A DNA stretch of 64,000 bases from Roseomonas alba (GTDB lineage Bacteria; Pseudomonadota; Alphaproteobacteria; Acetobacterales; Acetobacteraceae): contig NZ_JAHYBZ010000003.1 in the NCBI RefSeq assembly GCF_019430885.1, positions 62,001-126,000 of the forward strand, in the 5' to 3' direction. The position numbers were made by a program, and so were the translations under genes. Under the pieces are notes generated by a model. The model was given only the letters and a program-made list of their open reading frames with translations. It did not search any database and was not told the DNA's origin. This document shows positions 54,274 to 62,833 of the stretch, one piece after another; the stretch's first letter is position 1, and each line of letters opens with the position of its first letter.

Positions 54274-54440
54274 ATTGCGACCCCACCGGCTTTCTCCGCG
54301 CCCCCCGGAGGCTTGATGCAGACCGGCATGCATCGCCGTGCGGCACAGGCGCGTCTGCCGTGCCAAGGGCCGGAAATCGGGCCTTCCCACGGACATGACG
54401 AGAGGTTTGGAAGGGGCAAGGCACCCCCCCAACCGCGCTC

Positions 54441-55241
54441 TCAGGCATTCCGCGTCTTCGCCTGTGCCATCAGCCACCCGCCCACCAGCACCATCGGCAG
54501 AGACAGGAGCTGCCCCATCGTCGCCCCGGCGAAGAGGAATCCCAGATGCGCGTCCGGCTGGCGGAAGAACTCGCCGATGATGCGCGCCACGCCGTAGCCC
54601 GCCAGAAACGCCCCGGAGAGGAATCCGCGCCGTGCGCGCAGCCCCTCGCTGTTCGCCAGCAGCATCAGGATCGCGAACAGCGCCACGCCTTCCAGCCCCG
54701 CCTGGTAGAGCTGCGACGGGTGCCGCGGTTCCGGCCCGCCGGTCGGGAAGATCATGGCCCAGGGCACGTCCGGGGCAACGCGGCCCCACAGCTCGCCATT
54801 GATGAAATTGGCGATGCGCCCGAAGAACAGGCCGATCGGCACGACGCAGACGATGCGGTCGGCGAAGGCCACCCAATCCAGCGCGCGGTTCCGGCAGAAC
54901 AGCCAGGTGGCGATGATCACGCCCAGCGCGCCGCCATGGAAGGACATGCCGCCATGCCAGACGGCGAAGGCCTCCCAGGGGACGGTGATGTAGTAGCCGG
55001 GCCGGTAGAACAGCACGTAGCCGAGCCGCCCGCCCAGGATAACGCCGAGCGTCGCCCAGGTGACGTAGTCGTCCACCTGCTCGCGGGTCGCGACGGGCGG
55101 GGTGCGCGTCACCATCCAGCGCGCCAGGCGCCAGCCCAGCACGATGCCGGCGATGTAGGCGAGGGCGTACCAGCGGATGGCCAGCGGACCGACCTGGACG
55201 GCGACCGGGTCGATCATGGGAAAGGGGATGGCGAAGAACAT
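54441..55241 (-). CDS. lgt: Prolipoprotein diacylglyceryl transferase
   Basis: A 266-residue, seven-helix inner-membrane enzyme that adds diacylglycerol to lipobox Cys. Conserved blocks are WYALAYIAGIVLGW (about residues 21-34), HGGMSFHGGALG (about 94-105) and the signature GRIANFINGELWGR (about 141-154) with its invariant Arg, Asn and Glu; the late GIxxEFFRQPDAHLG-type loop (ARIIGEFFRQPDAHLGF) is present. Its ATG overlaps the hldD stop by one base. Several lipoproteins in this window would be its substrates. Confidence 0.97.
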   Translation of the reverse strand: MFFAIPFPMIDPVAVQVGPLAIRWYALAYIAGIVLGWRLARWMVTRTPPVATREQVDDYVTWATLGVILGGRLGYVLFYRPGYYITVPWEAFAVWHGGMSFHGGALGVIIATWLFCRNRALDWVAFADRIVCVVPIGLFFGRIANFINGELWGRVAPDVPWAMIFPTGGPEPRHPSQLYQAGLEGVALFAILMLLANSEGLRARRGFLSGAFLAGYGVARIIGEFFRQPDAHLGFLFAGATMGQLLSLPMVLVGGWLMAQAKTRNA

Positions 55242-56224
55242 CAGGCGTAGGGATCCTCGGCGTTCAGGAGCACGTCGCGTACATAGGAGCGCACGCCATC
55301 CTCGAGCGTCGTGGCCGGTTCGGTGAAACCCGCCCCGCGCAGGCGCTCCATCCGCGCCTCGGTGAAGTATTGGTACTTGCCCTTGAGGTCGTCGGGCATG
55401 GGGATGAAGCGGATATCCGCGTTGCGGCCGAGGGCCGCGTAGATCGCCCGCGTCAGGTCGAGGAAGGTCCGCGCCTGGCCCGACCCGATGTTGTAGAGGC
55501 CCGAGGCCTGCGGGTTGCGCTGCAGCCACAGCATCGCGGCGACGCAGTCCCGCACATGGACGAAGTCGCGCTTCTGCTCGCCATCGGCGATGTCCTCGCG
55601 GTCCGAGGCGAACAGCGTCGCCGGATCGCCCGCCATGATCTGCTTGAACTTGTGCAGCACGACGGAGGCCATGCGGCCCTTGTGGTGCTCGTTCGGGCCA
55701 TAGACGTTGAAGAAGCGCAGGCCGGCCCAGTGCGGCGGGCGCTTGTGGCCGCGGGCGAGCATCTGCGCGACGCGCCGGTCGAAGGCGAGCTTCGACCAGC
55801 CATAGAGGTTGAGCGGCCGCAGCTTCGCCAACGCCTCGGCGCGCATGTCGTCATCGAAGCCGAGGCTGCCATCGCCATAGGTCGCGGCGGAGGACGCGTA
55901 GATGAAGGGCACGCCCGCTTCGGCGCACCAGTCCCACAGCATCTGCGGCAGGGCGATGTTGGTCCGCGCCACCAGGTCGCCGTCGGTTTCCGTGGTCGCG
56001 CTGATCGCGCCCATGTGGAACAGCGCCTTCACCGGCGGCGCCTTGGCGAGGAAATCCGTCAATTCCTCGGGCGGCACGATCCCGGCGATGGCGTGTTTCG
56101 CGAGATTCCGCCACTTCACGCCCTGGCGCAGCCGGTCCACCACGACCACCTCTTCTCCGCGGTCGCACAGGGCAGCAACAAGGTTGGAGCCGATGAAACC
56201 GGCCCCGCCGGTGACGATATGCAT
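55241..56224 (-). CDS. hldD: ADP-glyceromanno-heptose 6-epimerase
   Basis: A 327-residue extended SDR that makes ADP-L-glycero-D-manno-heptose for the LPS inner core. The NADP loop VTGGAGFIGSNLVAAL is at about residues 4-19. The active-site Tyr is in NLYGWSKLAFD (about 139-149), and HHKGRMASVVLHKF, GEQKRDFVHVRDCV and MPDDLKGKYQYFTEA match HldD specifically (also named rfaD). It heads the lgt run; the divergent start of ubiK is 102 bp away. Confidence 0.95.
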   Translation of the reverse strand: MHIVTGGAGFIGSNLVAALCDRGEEVVVVDRLRQGVKWRNLAKHAIAGIVPPEELTDFLAKAPPVKALFHMGAISATTETDGDLVARTNIALPQMLWDWCAEAGVPFIYASSAATYGDGSLGFDDDMRAEALAKLRPLNLYGWSKLAFDRRVAQMLARGHKRPPHWAGLRFFNVYGPNEHHKGRMASVVLHKFKQIMAGDPATLFASDREDIADGEQKRDFVHVRDCVAAMLWLQRNPQASGLYNIGSGQARTFLDLTRAIYAALGRNADIRFIPMPDDLKGKYQYFTEARMERLRGAGFTEPATTLEDGVRSYVRDVLLNAEDPYA

Positions 56225-56326
56225 GTTCCGCTGCTTCCGAGCCGGCCCTTGAGGCAGGGGCGCGGGCGGTATAGGCCCCGCCGGGACGGCCCGGCAAGGC
56301 GAGCGGGCGAGACAGGAGAGCTTCCG

Positions 56327-56617
56327 ATGACTGGCGAGAGCGGTCGTACAAAATTCATGGACGACCTGGCCGGGATGGCCGGGGGCGCCTTCTCGGTGCT
56401 GCAGGGCATCCGCAGCGAGGCCGAGCAGATGGCGAAATCCCAGGCCGAGGCGATGGTCCGCAAGCTGGACCTGGTCAAGCGGGAGGAGCTGGACGCGGCC
56501 ATGGAAGTGGCCCGCCGCGCCCGCGAGCAGGCCGAGGCGCTGGAAGAGCGCATCGCCGCCCTGGAGCATCGCCTCGCCGAACTGGAGGCTGGCCTGGAGT
56601 CCTCACCCGAGGACTGA
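56327..56617 (+). CDS. ubiK: Ubiquinone biosynthesis accessory factor UbiK (BMFP)
   Basis: A 96-residue BMFP/UbiK-type protein. The N-terminal amphipathic MDDLAGMAGGAFSVLQGIRSEAE is followed by a C-terminal coiled coil (ELDAAMEVARRAREQAEALEERIAALE) that drives trimer formation. UbiK aids the soluble ubiquinone-synthesis complex. A clear ACAGGAGAG ribosome-binding site precedes ATG 56327. It is divergent from hldD. The small size makes it easy to miss. Confidence 0.88.
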   Translation: MTGESGRTKFMDDLAGMAGGAFSVLQGIRSEAEQMAKSQAEAMVRKLDLVKREELDAAMEVARRAREQAEALEERIAALEHRLAELEAGLESSPED

Positions 56618-56753
56618 AGAAGCCTTCGCAACCGCCGTAGGGGTTGCGGCGCGATTCCGCGTCCGCGTAGTCTGCCAATCGTTGTCGCCCGCCCGATTCG
56701 CCCACTACATCTTGTGGGCACCGGGCGGTGCCACCGGGCAAGGAGGTGCCGCA

Positions 56754-57257
56754 ATGTCCGCCTCTCTCCAGTTGGAACGGGATCGTTCCACCAACCCGCT
56801 GGACATCCTCGAACAGATCATCGCCGCCAATGAATGGGCCTTCGAGCGCCGTTCGGACGGGGAGATGGCCGCCGAGGCGCCGGGGAAATGGTGCGATTAC
56901 GGGCTGCACTTCTCCTGGTCACATGAGATCAGCGCCATGGCCTTCACCTGCGCCTTCGACATGAAGGTGCCGGCGGATCGGCGGGAGAAGCTCTACGAGC
57001 TGCTGGCGCTCGCCAATGACCGGCTGTGGATCGGCCATTTCGGCATGGAAATGGAAGATGGCGTGCCGGTCTTCCGCCATTCCGTGCTGCTGCGCGGCGC
57101 CCAGGGCGCAAGCGCGGAAAGCCTCGAGGACATGGTCGACATCGCGATCACGGAATGCGAGCGCTTCTTCCCCGCCTTCCAGTTCGTGCTGTGGGGCGGC
57201 AAGTCCCCGGCCGATGCGCTGGCGGCGTCGATGCTGGACTGCGTGGGGGAGGCCTGA
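56754..57257 (+). CDS. YbjN domain-containing protein
   Basis: A 167-residue protein of the YbjN family. The core DILEQIIAANEWAFERRSDGEMAAEA (about residues 17-42), LHFSWSHEISAMAFTCAFDMKV and ALANDRLWIGHFGMEMEDG are the conserved strand-helix blocks. YbjN folds resemble type III secretion chaperones; E. coli YbjN affects motility and stress, but the molecular role is unclear. AAGGAGGTG precedes ATG 56754. A palindrome follows the stop. Confidence 0.9.
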   Translation: MSASLQLERDRSTNPLDILEQIIAANEWAFERRSDGEMAAEAPGKWCDYGLHFSWSHEISAMAFTCAFDMKVPADRREKLYELLALANDRLWIGHFGMEMEDGVPVFRHSVLLRGAQGASAESLEDMVDIAITECERFFPAFQFVLWGGKSPADALAASMLDCVGEA

Positions 57258-57267
57258 GAGCCTGTTT

Positions 57268-57293
57268 GGAAATGCGCCATATGGCGCGTTTCC
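57268..57293. repeat. Palindrome after the YbjN gene (family 2)
   Basis: GGAAATGCGCCAT (57268-57280) and ATGGCGCGTTTCC (57281-57293) form a continuous 26-bp palindrome with one T-G pair. It matches the palindrome at 42569-42598 (shared GGAAATGCGCC/GGCGCATTTCC). It lies 11 bp after a stop codon. No T-run follows. Confidence 0.75.
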
Positions 57294-57458
57294 GTGTTCC
57301 GCGCCGGCTCTCAACCCTCGCGTTCTACAAAAATTGGATAGGATCGGGACGCGACAGGATACGCGGCCTGGCGTAAGGGGATTCGTTCGGCAGCCGAAGG
57401 GAGTCGGGACCTAGTGCCCAAGGCCAGGCCGGCACACCCTTTCGACAGGACGCCCGAG

Positions 57459-57983
57459 ATGCGCCGTTCCTTCCTCAAGCTTGCCCTCTTTGCTCCGCTC
57501 GGTGCCTGCGTGCCGCGCCAGGAGTATGAGGAGCTGCAGCGCGCCTATCGCGAGCTGCAATCCCGCTACACCGCCGACCAGGCGACCATCCAGCTGCTGG
57601 AGGGCCGGCTGAAGGTCACCATGACCGACCGCATCCTCTTCCCCTCGGGCGGGTACACCATCACCGAGCAGGCGCGCGAGGTGCTGCGCAAGATGGTGCC
57701 GACCCTGCGCGGCCTGACCCAGACACGCGTCGTGGTGGACGGCTTCACCGACAATGTGCCCGTCTCGCCCGAGATGCGCCGGATGGGCATCGCCTCGAAC
57801 CTCGATCTCTCCTCGCGCCGCGCGGATACGGTGGCGGATGTGCTGATCCGCGACGGCGTGCCGCGCACCATCGTCGCGGCCGAAGGGCATGGCGAGGACA
57901 GCCCGGTCGCGTCCAACGCCACCGCGGAGGGCCGCGCCCAGAACCGCCGCATCGAGGTCACGCTGGTCGGCCCGGGCAACTGA
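57459..57983 (+). CDS. OmpA family lipoprotein
   Basis: A 174-residue protein. The N-terminal signal ends with lipobox LGAC (Cys17), followed by a short coiled coil (RQEYEELQRAYRELQSRY) and an OmpA-like peptidoglycan-binding domain: RILFPSGGYTITEQAREVLRK, VVDGFTDNVPVSP, NLDLSSRRADTVADVLIRDGV and the Arg-rich end AQNRRIEVTLV. It should anchor an envelope membrane to the cell wall (Pal/MotB-like domain). ATG 57459 is chosen for the lipobox; GTG 57414 would add 15 residues. Confidence 0.9.
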   Translation: MRRSFLKLALFAPLGACVPRQEYEELQRAYRELQSRYTADQATIQLLEGRLKVTMTDRILFPSGGYTITEQAREVLRKMVPTLRGLTQTRVVVDGFTDNVPVSPEMRRMGIASNLDLSSRRADTVADVLIRDGVPRTIVAAEGHGEDSPVASNATAEGRAQNRRIEVTLVGPGN

Positions 57984-58088
57984 TCGCGCCGGGGGCGCGG
58001 CCAATCGCGACCGTGCCCCTGCCGTCCCCTGGTGAACGAGTTCTCAGGAGTTTTCCGATAGCCTCCCGCGCCAGGCGAGCGAGGGGCC

Positions 58089-59088
58089 ATGGAACAGGGC
58101 ACGACGGCGGAAGCGATGGCGGTGTGCGAGGCGGCCATGGCCAGCCTGCGCCATCATGGGCTCGCGCCAACGCCGCGCCACTACGCGGTCTGGTACGAAT
58201 TCCACATCGCGTCCAATCCGCCGCTGCGCAGGATGCTCGATGCCGCCATGGCCGAAGGCCGGCCGATCGACCCCGCCCTGATGTCCGAACTGCACGACCT
58301 GCACATCGCCGGCGGCAACGCCCGACTGGCGATGCGCGAGGCCGGGGCGACGCTGCATGAGGCGGCGGGTCAGATCCTCGAAGCCGGCCACGATGCCGCC
58401 CGCTACGGCCGTACCCTGCATCAGGCGGCCGGCGAGATGGGCGATGATCGCCCCGCCATGACCGCGCTGGTCGCCCGGCTGGTCGAGGTCACCACCAGCC
58501 TGTCCATGAAGTCCCTGGCCCTCGGCCGGCAATTGCAGAGCTCGGGCCGGCGCATCAGCGACCTCGAACGCCAGCTTGCCGCCGCGCATCGGGAGGCGCT
58601 GACCGACCCGCTGACCGGCCTGCTGAACCGCCGCGCCTTCGACGAGTCCGCGCGGGAGCACGCCGCGCGTGCGGCAGCGGCCGGGACCGCGCTGTCGGCG
58701 CTGATGCTCGACATCGACCACTTCAAGCGGGTGAACGACCATTGGGGTCACGCGGTCGGCGACGCCGTCATTCGCCTGGTCGGTGCGACCCTGGTCCAGA
58801 TCTGCCGTCCGCCGGCCCAGGCGGCGCGCTACGGCGGGGAGGAATTCGCTGTACTAATTGCCGGGCACGACGCTGGAGGACGCCGCCGCGCTGGCCGAGC
58901 AGTTGCGTGCCGCCCTTGCCGCCCGGCGCGTCAGCCTGCGGGCGAACGCGGAGCCGCTCGGCGCCATCACCATATCGGTCGGCGCGGCGCAGCTCGGCGC
59001 CAGGGAAACGCTGTCGCAATGGCTCGGGCGGGCCGATTCGGCTCTCTATAAGGCCAAGCACGAAGGGCGGAACCGGGTCGTCGTCTGA
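58089..59088 (+). pseudogene. GGDEF domain protein (diguanylate cyclase) with a frameshift
   Basis: The frame from ATG 58089 has a helical N-terminus (about residues 1-165), then a GGDEF domain: LTDPLTGLLNRRAFDE, LDIDHFKRVNDHWGHAVGD and the active-site RYGGEEFAVL. At about 58856 the reading frame breaks. Continuing in the +1 frame from 58858 gives LPGTTLEDAAALAEQLRAAL...ALYKAKHEGRNRVVV, the proper end of the domain. One extra base (CTA A TTG) explains it. The sequence there (GTACTAATTG) is AT-rich. It may be a pseudogene, a sequencing error or, less likely, a programmed shift. The intact enzyme would make cyclic di-GMP. Confidence 0.8.
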
Positions 59089-59451
59089 CCCTGCCCCAAA
59101 GAGCCGTCGTTCAGCAGCAGGGCCTGTTCTTCGATCGCCCTGATGCGGGGCGGGTTGGAAGGGCTGCCCCGGCTGATAACCACCGCACCGGCGAGCACGG
59201 CCTCGACGAGGCGGCGATGCGCGCGGTGCGGTTGCAGGTGGACCCGGCCAACGGCCTCGAGGAGATGCGTCGCATCGCGGAGAAGACCCCGCGGCCGGTG
59301 CCGTAGCCGTCTCATGCACGGGTTGGGATCGTCTCGCGGAGCGACGACACCCTCGCCGTCTTCGACGCCCATGACGCCGAGCCAGAGCCTTTCGGACCCC
59401 ATGGCGTGGCGCCATCCGGCGCCGGCCCGGCAGTTGCGCGATGTCGCGCGG
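59089..59451. other. Gene-poor, decayed-looking region after the GGDEF gene
   Basis: No convincing complete gene is seen in this 363 bp. On the minus strand one frame reads a stretch like EEQALLLNDGSLG, and on the plus strand another reads AMRAVRLQVDPANGLEEMRR; each could be a fragment, and neither is assignable. Together with the remnant that follows, this region looks like a deletion scar. Confidence 0.4.
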
Positions 59452-59571
59452 TCAGTCCACCTGCACGCCCGCCGTGCGGAAGCCGAGTTCCTGCAGCCGC
59501 GCGGCGGGCAGGATCGGCGTCTTGCCGCCTTCCACCATGTTCGCGAGCAGCGGCAGGCCGGGGAAGACCGC
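59452..59571 (-). pseudogene. Isocitrate lyase/PEP mutase family remnant
   Basis: On the minus strand a 40-codon open stretch reads LPLLANMVEGGKTPILPAAR then LQELGFRTAGVQVD before a TGA. LLANM.EGGKTP followed by LGF is the typical late segment of the isocitrate lyase/PEP mutase superfamily. No upstream catalytic part (the KKCGH-type loop or Asp-rich metal site) and no proper C-terminus are present, so it is a relic of a lost gene. Confidence 0.65.
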
Positions 59572-59616
59572 GCCGGGACATCGCAGTGCGCGGCAGTGCG
59601 CGTTCGTCGGGATCCG

Positions 59617-60390
59617 TCACATGGCGGCGCACCCGATCGCCGGCGGCGGCGGTACCCCGCGGTCGACCTGGCGGAACGGCCCGCCCGGCCCAGCGGCCGC
59701 CTGCAGCAGACCCCAGCCGAAGTGGAAGTACCAGCCATGCAGGCTGAGGCGCCCATCCGCGACCCGCTCGGCCACGAACGGATAGGTGGCGAGATGGCGC
59801 AGGCTGGCCAGTACGGCGGCCTGTTCGGCACGGCGCGCGATCGCCGGACGTTCGGCCTCTGTCACCAGCCCATCCATCTCCTCGCGCACCTCGGCCGCGA
59901 CGCCGACCCAATCCGAGACGAACTGGAAGCGCTGCGCGCCGTGATCATGTTCGAGCAGACAGCGCACGCCGGCACAGAAGCTGTGGCCTAGGATGATGAC
60001 ATGCCGCACGCCGAGTGCGACGACGCCGAACTCGATGGCCGCCGAAGTGCCTCGCGGCCTGTGGTCGGATTCATACTGCGGCACCAGCGCGGCCACATTG
60101 CGCACGACGAACAGGTCACCGGGCTCCGCCCCGCAGATGATGGCCGGGTCGGTGCGGCTGTCCGAGCAGGCGATGACCATCACCTCCGGCCGCTGACCTT
60201 CCAGCAGGGCGTCGTAGAGATGCGCATCGTCGCCGAAATGCTGGTGGCGGAAGCGGTCGAAGCCTTCGACCAGACGATGTAACGCGCTGCCTGTCTCGGC
60301 GTTCATGTTATGCAGCCGTCGCAGCGCGTCGGACGGGGGCACCAGGGCACCATCGTCATCGCAGTCGCGCGCACGCATTCCATCGGGCAT
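59617..60390 (-). CDS. Beta-class carbonic anhydrase
   Basis: A 257-residue zinc enzyme interconverting CO2 and bicarbonate. Zinc ligands are Cys75 (ACSDSR, with Asp77-Arg79 dyad), His136 and Cys139 (GHSFCAGV). The loop DLFVVRNVAALVP and the C-terminal YPFVAERVADGRLSLHGWYFHFG are typical. ATG 60390 has a perfect GGAGGAGG; a start at 60306 would be shorter and lacks support. It is downstream of the nar-parvulin run, 131 bp away, same strand. Confidence 0.95.
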   Translation of the reverse strand: MPDGMRARDCDDDGALVPPSDALRRLHNMNAETGSALHRLVEGFDRFRHQHFGDDAHLYDALLEGQRPEVMVIACSDSRTDPAIICGAEPGDLFVVRNVAALVPQYESDHRPRGTSAAIEFGVVALGVRHVIILGHSFCAGVRCLLEHDHGAQRFQFVSDWVGVAAEVREEMDGLVTEAERPAIARRAEQAAVLASLRHLATYPFVAERVADGRLSLHGWYFHFGWGLLQAAAGPGGPFRQVDRGVPPPPAIGCAAM

Positions 60391-60521
60391 CGCGCCCTCC
60401 TCCGGATCGCCTGCGCCGCATCCCCGGGGCACCGCCCGGGGATCGGCCGCGAGGAACGCACAAGGATCGGCGGCAGCGCGGATCGGAAGCTCTCCATCGC
60501 CGCCCCGACCATGACCGCGCC

Positions 60522-61361
60522 CTATTGGACGAGCGGGCCGGCCGCCGCGCCGTCGAAGGCGAAGCCCTCGATCCGCGCGCGGGAGGCAAGGATCGCGATG
60601 TACTGCCGCACCCCTTCGCGCCAGGACTGCGCGCCCAGATCAGCCGCGACGCGTTCCGCGATGCTGTCGAAGTCCGGCACGATCGCCGGTGCATGGGCAT
60701 GGAGTTGCACGACGTGGAGCCCATAGCGCGAGGCGATGACCTCGCCGCTCACCTGGCCCGGCCGCAGGGCGGCGAGAGCAGCCTCAAACTCCGGCACCGT
60801 GCTGCCGCGCGCCACCTGGCCGAGATGGCCGCCCTCCCGGCGCGACGGGCAATCCGAATGCAGGCGGGCCAGCGCGGGCAGACGTGCTGGGTCCATCTCG
60901 ATCTCGGCGAGCAAGACCTCCGCCTTGCCGCGTGCGACCTCACGGGCTGGCGCGTCCTCGGGATCGGCCGCGATCAGGATGTGGCTCGCCTCCCACAGAT
61001 CCGGCACGCCGAAGCGTTCAGGATGCGCGGCATGCCAGCGTCGCGAAGCGGCTTCGTCCACCATCGGCACCGGCACCTCGGCGGCGAGGAGGGCGTCAAG
61101 GGACTCCTCGTCCTGCGGGTCGAGACCGCGCGCCGCAGCGGCTGTCTCCAGCAGATGCCGGATCACCAGCGCCTGAGCCGCCGCGTTCCAGGCAGCCTCA
61201 GCCGTGTCGGCGGGATGGTGCTGCATCTCAGCGGCAATCTCGCGTGCCGTGATGACGGTCCCGTTCACGACGACGTCCTGTTCGGGAAGGTCGGGGCCCT
61301 CCCGCTTCGCCGCGGCGGGGCGTTCAGGCGGTGGATGGAAATGCACGACCATGGCCGTCAC
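60522..61361 (-). CDS. Parvulin-type peptidyl-prolyl isomerase
   Basis: A 279-residue PpiC/NifM-like protein. The N-terminal helical chaperone part (about residues 1-115) precedes the parvulin domain (about 120-225): EASHILIAADPEDAP, CPSRREGGHLGQVARGSTVPEFEAAL and GEVIASRYGLHVVQL. No signal peptide is seen, so it is probably cytoplasmic. It overlaps the narI stop by four bases, and parvulins of this kind follow narGHJI in several proteobacteria, which suggests a role in folding or maturing nitrate reductase. Confidence 0.9.
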   Translation of the reverse strand: MTAMVVHFHPPPERPAAAKREGPDLPEQDVVVNGTVITAREIAAEMQHHPADTAEAAWNAAAQALVIRHLLETAAAARGLDPQDEESLDALLAAEVPVPMVDEAASRRWHAAHPERFGVPDLWEASHILIAADPEDAPAREVARGKAEVLLAEIEMDPARLPALARLHSDCPSRREGGHLGQVARGSTVPEFEAALAALRPGQVSGEVIASRYGLHVVQLHAHAPAIVPDFDSIAERVAADLGAQSWREGVRQYIAILASRARIEGFAFDGAAAGPLVQ

Positions 61362-62113
61362 TCCGCCGGGCCGGCGTGCGGCGCGGCCACGGGGCCGGGC
61401 CGGACAGTCGCACCGCCGCGGCGGCGCACGATCTGCCAGTTGCGGAACAGGTACCAGACCGGTGCGGAGAAGATGTGCACCAGGCGCGAGAAGGGCGTGA
61501 GCAGGAACAGCGTCATGCCCAGCACCATGTGCATCTGGAACACCAGGTCAGTGCCGCGCACATAGTCTGCCGCGCCGGCCCGGAAGGTGACGATGTGCTG
61601 CGCCCAGGAGGAGAGCTTCAGCATCGTCCCGCCATCGCTGTGGGCGATGGAGAAGGGCAGCGTGGTCAGGCCGAGGGTGAGCTGCACCCAGAGCAGCGCC
61701 AGGATGGCAATGTCGATGGTGGTGGAGGTGCGGCGGATGCGTTCGTCGAACAACCGGCGATGCAGCAGCATCGACAGGCCGACGAAGCAGAAGGCGCCGG
61801 CGACGCCACCCGCCACCACGGCGAGCAGCTGCTTCTCCCGCGCCGTGATGAAGTGCTCATAGACCTCGTGCGGGGTCAGCAGCCCGACCAGATGGCCGAA
61901 GAAGATGAACAGAATGCCGAGGTGAAACAGGTTCGAGCCGATGCGGAACTGCCGGTTGCGCAGCATCTGCGAGGAGCCCGAGCGCCAGGTGTACTGGTCG
62001 CGGTCGAAGCGGATCAGGCTGCCGACGAAGAAGATGCCGGCGCAGATATAGGGATAGATCCCGAACAGGAAGGCGTGCAGGTAGTCAGTGAAGCCGTTCC
62101 AGAGGGCGGACAT
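61358..62113 (-). CDS. narI: Respiratory nitrate reductase gamma subunit
   Basis: A 251-residue cytochrome b subunit that takes electrons from quinol and passes them to NarH. Five membrane helices are visible, beginning FLFGIYPYICAGIFFVGSLIRFDRDQYTWRSGSSQMLR; haem-ligand His lie in LFHLGILFIFFGHLVG and in the later AQHIVTF and FQMHMVLGM segments. It overlaps the parvulin gene and is 12 bp from narJ. A membrane-bound anaerobic nitrate respiration complex is implied. Confidence 0.97.
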   Translation of the reverse strand: MSALWNGFTDYLHAFLFGIYPYICAGIFFVGSLIRFDRDQYTWRSGSSQMLRNRQFRIGSNLFHLGILFIFFGHLVGLLTPHEVYEHFITAREKQLLAVVAGGVAGAFCFVGLSMLLHRRLFDERIRRTSTTIDIAILALLWVQLTLGLTTLPFSIAHSDGGTMLKLSSWAQHIVTFRAGAADYVRGTDLVFQMHMVLGMTLFLLTPFSRLVHIFSAPVWYLFRNWQIVRRRGGATVRPGPVAAPHAGPAE

Positions 62114-62125
62114 CGCGGCTCTCCT

Positions 62126-62833
62126 TCAATGCTTGGCGGCGGCCTGGCGCACGGAGCGCAGGCGCTGGATCATGGCGGCGACCTTGGCACGGGCGCCCTG
62201 CTGGTCTGGGTCGGATTCCGGACCGAAGACGACGGGCTGGTCTTCATAAGCGGCGTCGATCGCGGCGAGGTCGTCCTCGTCGGCTTGGTCGTTGGCTTCC
62301 GTGGGCAGGGTGGTGGGCGCCAGCGACGCTTCCGCCAGCACGGCGGCAAGAACCGCCGCATAGCCGCGCGAGGCAGGCAGCCCGCGCGCGACCAGCTTGG
62401 CGTGGATCTGCTGCAGTAAAGGCCCGGCCTGGGACAGGAGATTCGCCGCCGTCTCGGCCGGCGCGACGGCGCAGAATTCCAGCACGAGCGGCAGGTAGTC
62501 CGGCAGCTCCTGCCCCGCCAGGGCGAAGCCGTTCGCGTCGTAGATCGCGACCAGTTCCACCATGGCCGGCCCGCGGTTGCGGGTGTCGCCATGGACGTGT
62601 TCGAACAGGTGCAGGCTGGTCGAGCGGCCCCGGTCGAACAGCCGCACGAAATCCTCCTGCCGGTCGAGCGCATCGCCCGCGCCGAGCCGGCGGACGAGCC
62701 GTTCCAGCGCACGACGGTCGCGATCGGCGAAACCGGCCATCGCGATCTCCGTCATCACATCCGTCAGGTCGGCACGCAGCGCCTCGTCCGGGTAGCGCAG
62801 CAGGGTGGAGAGGATGGCAAGGCGCTTGTTCAC
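62126..62833 (-). CDS. narJ: Nitrate reductase molybdenum cofactor assembly chaperone
   Basis: A 235-residue NarJ chaperone, needed to insert the Mo cofactor into NarG. The conserved LAILSTLLRYPDEALRADL (about residues 4-22) and STSLHLFEHVHGDTRNRGPAMVEL (about 71-94), then LPDYLPLVLEFCA, match TorD/NarJ. GTG 62833 overlaps the narH stop (GTGA) with AAGGAG as ribosome-binding site. The C-terminal acidic stretch (about 175-205) is longer than in E. coli. Confidence 0.95.
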   Translation of the reverse strand: MNKRLAILSTLLRYPDEALRADLTDVMTEIAMAGFADRDRRALERLVRRLGAGDALDRQEDFVRLFDRGRSTSLHLFEHVHGDTRNRGPAMVELVAIYDANGFALAGQELPDYLPLVLEFCAVAPAETAANLLSQAGPLLQQIHAKLVARGLPASRGYAAVLAAVLAEASLAPTTLPTEANDQADEDDLAAIDAAYEDQPVVFGPESDPDQQGARAKVAAMIQRLRSVRQAAAKH

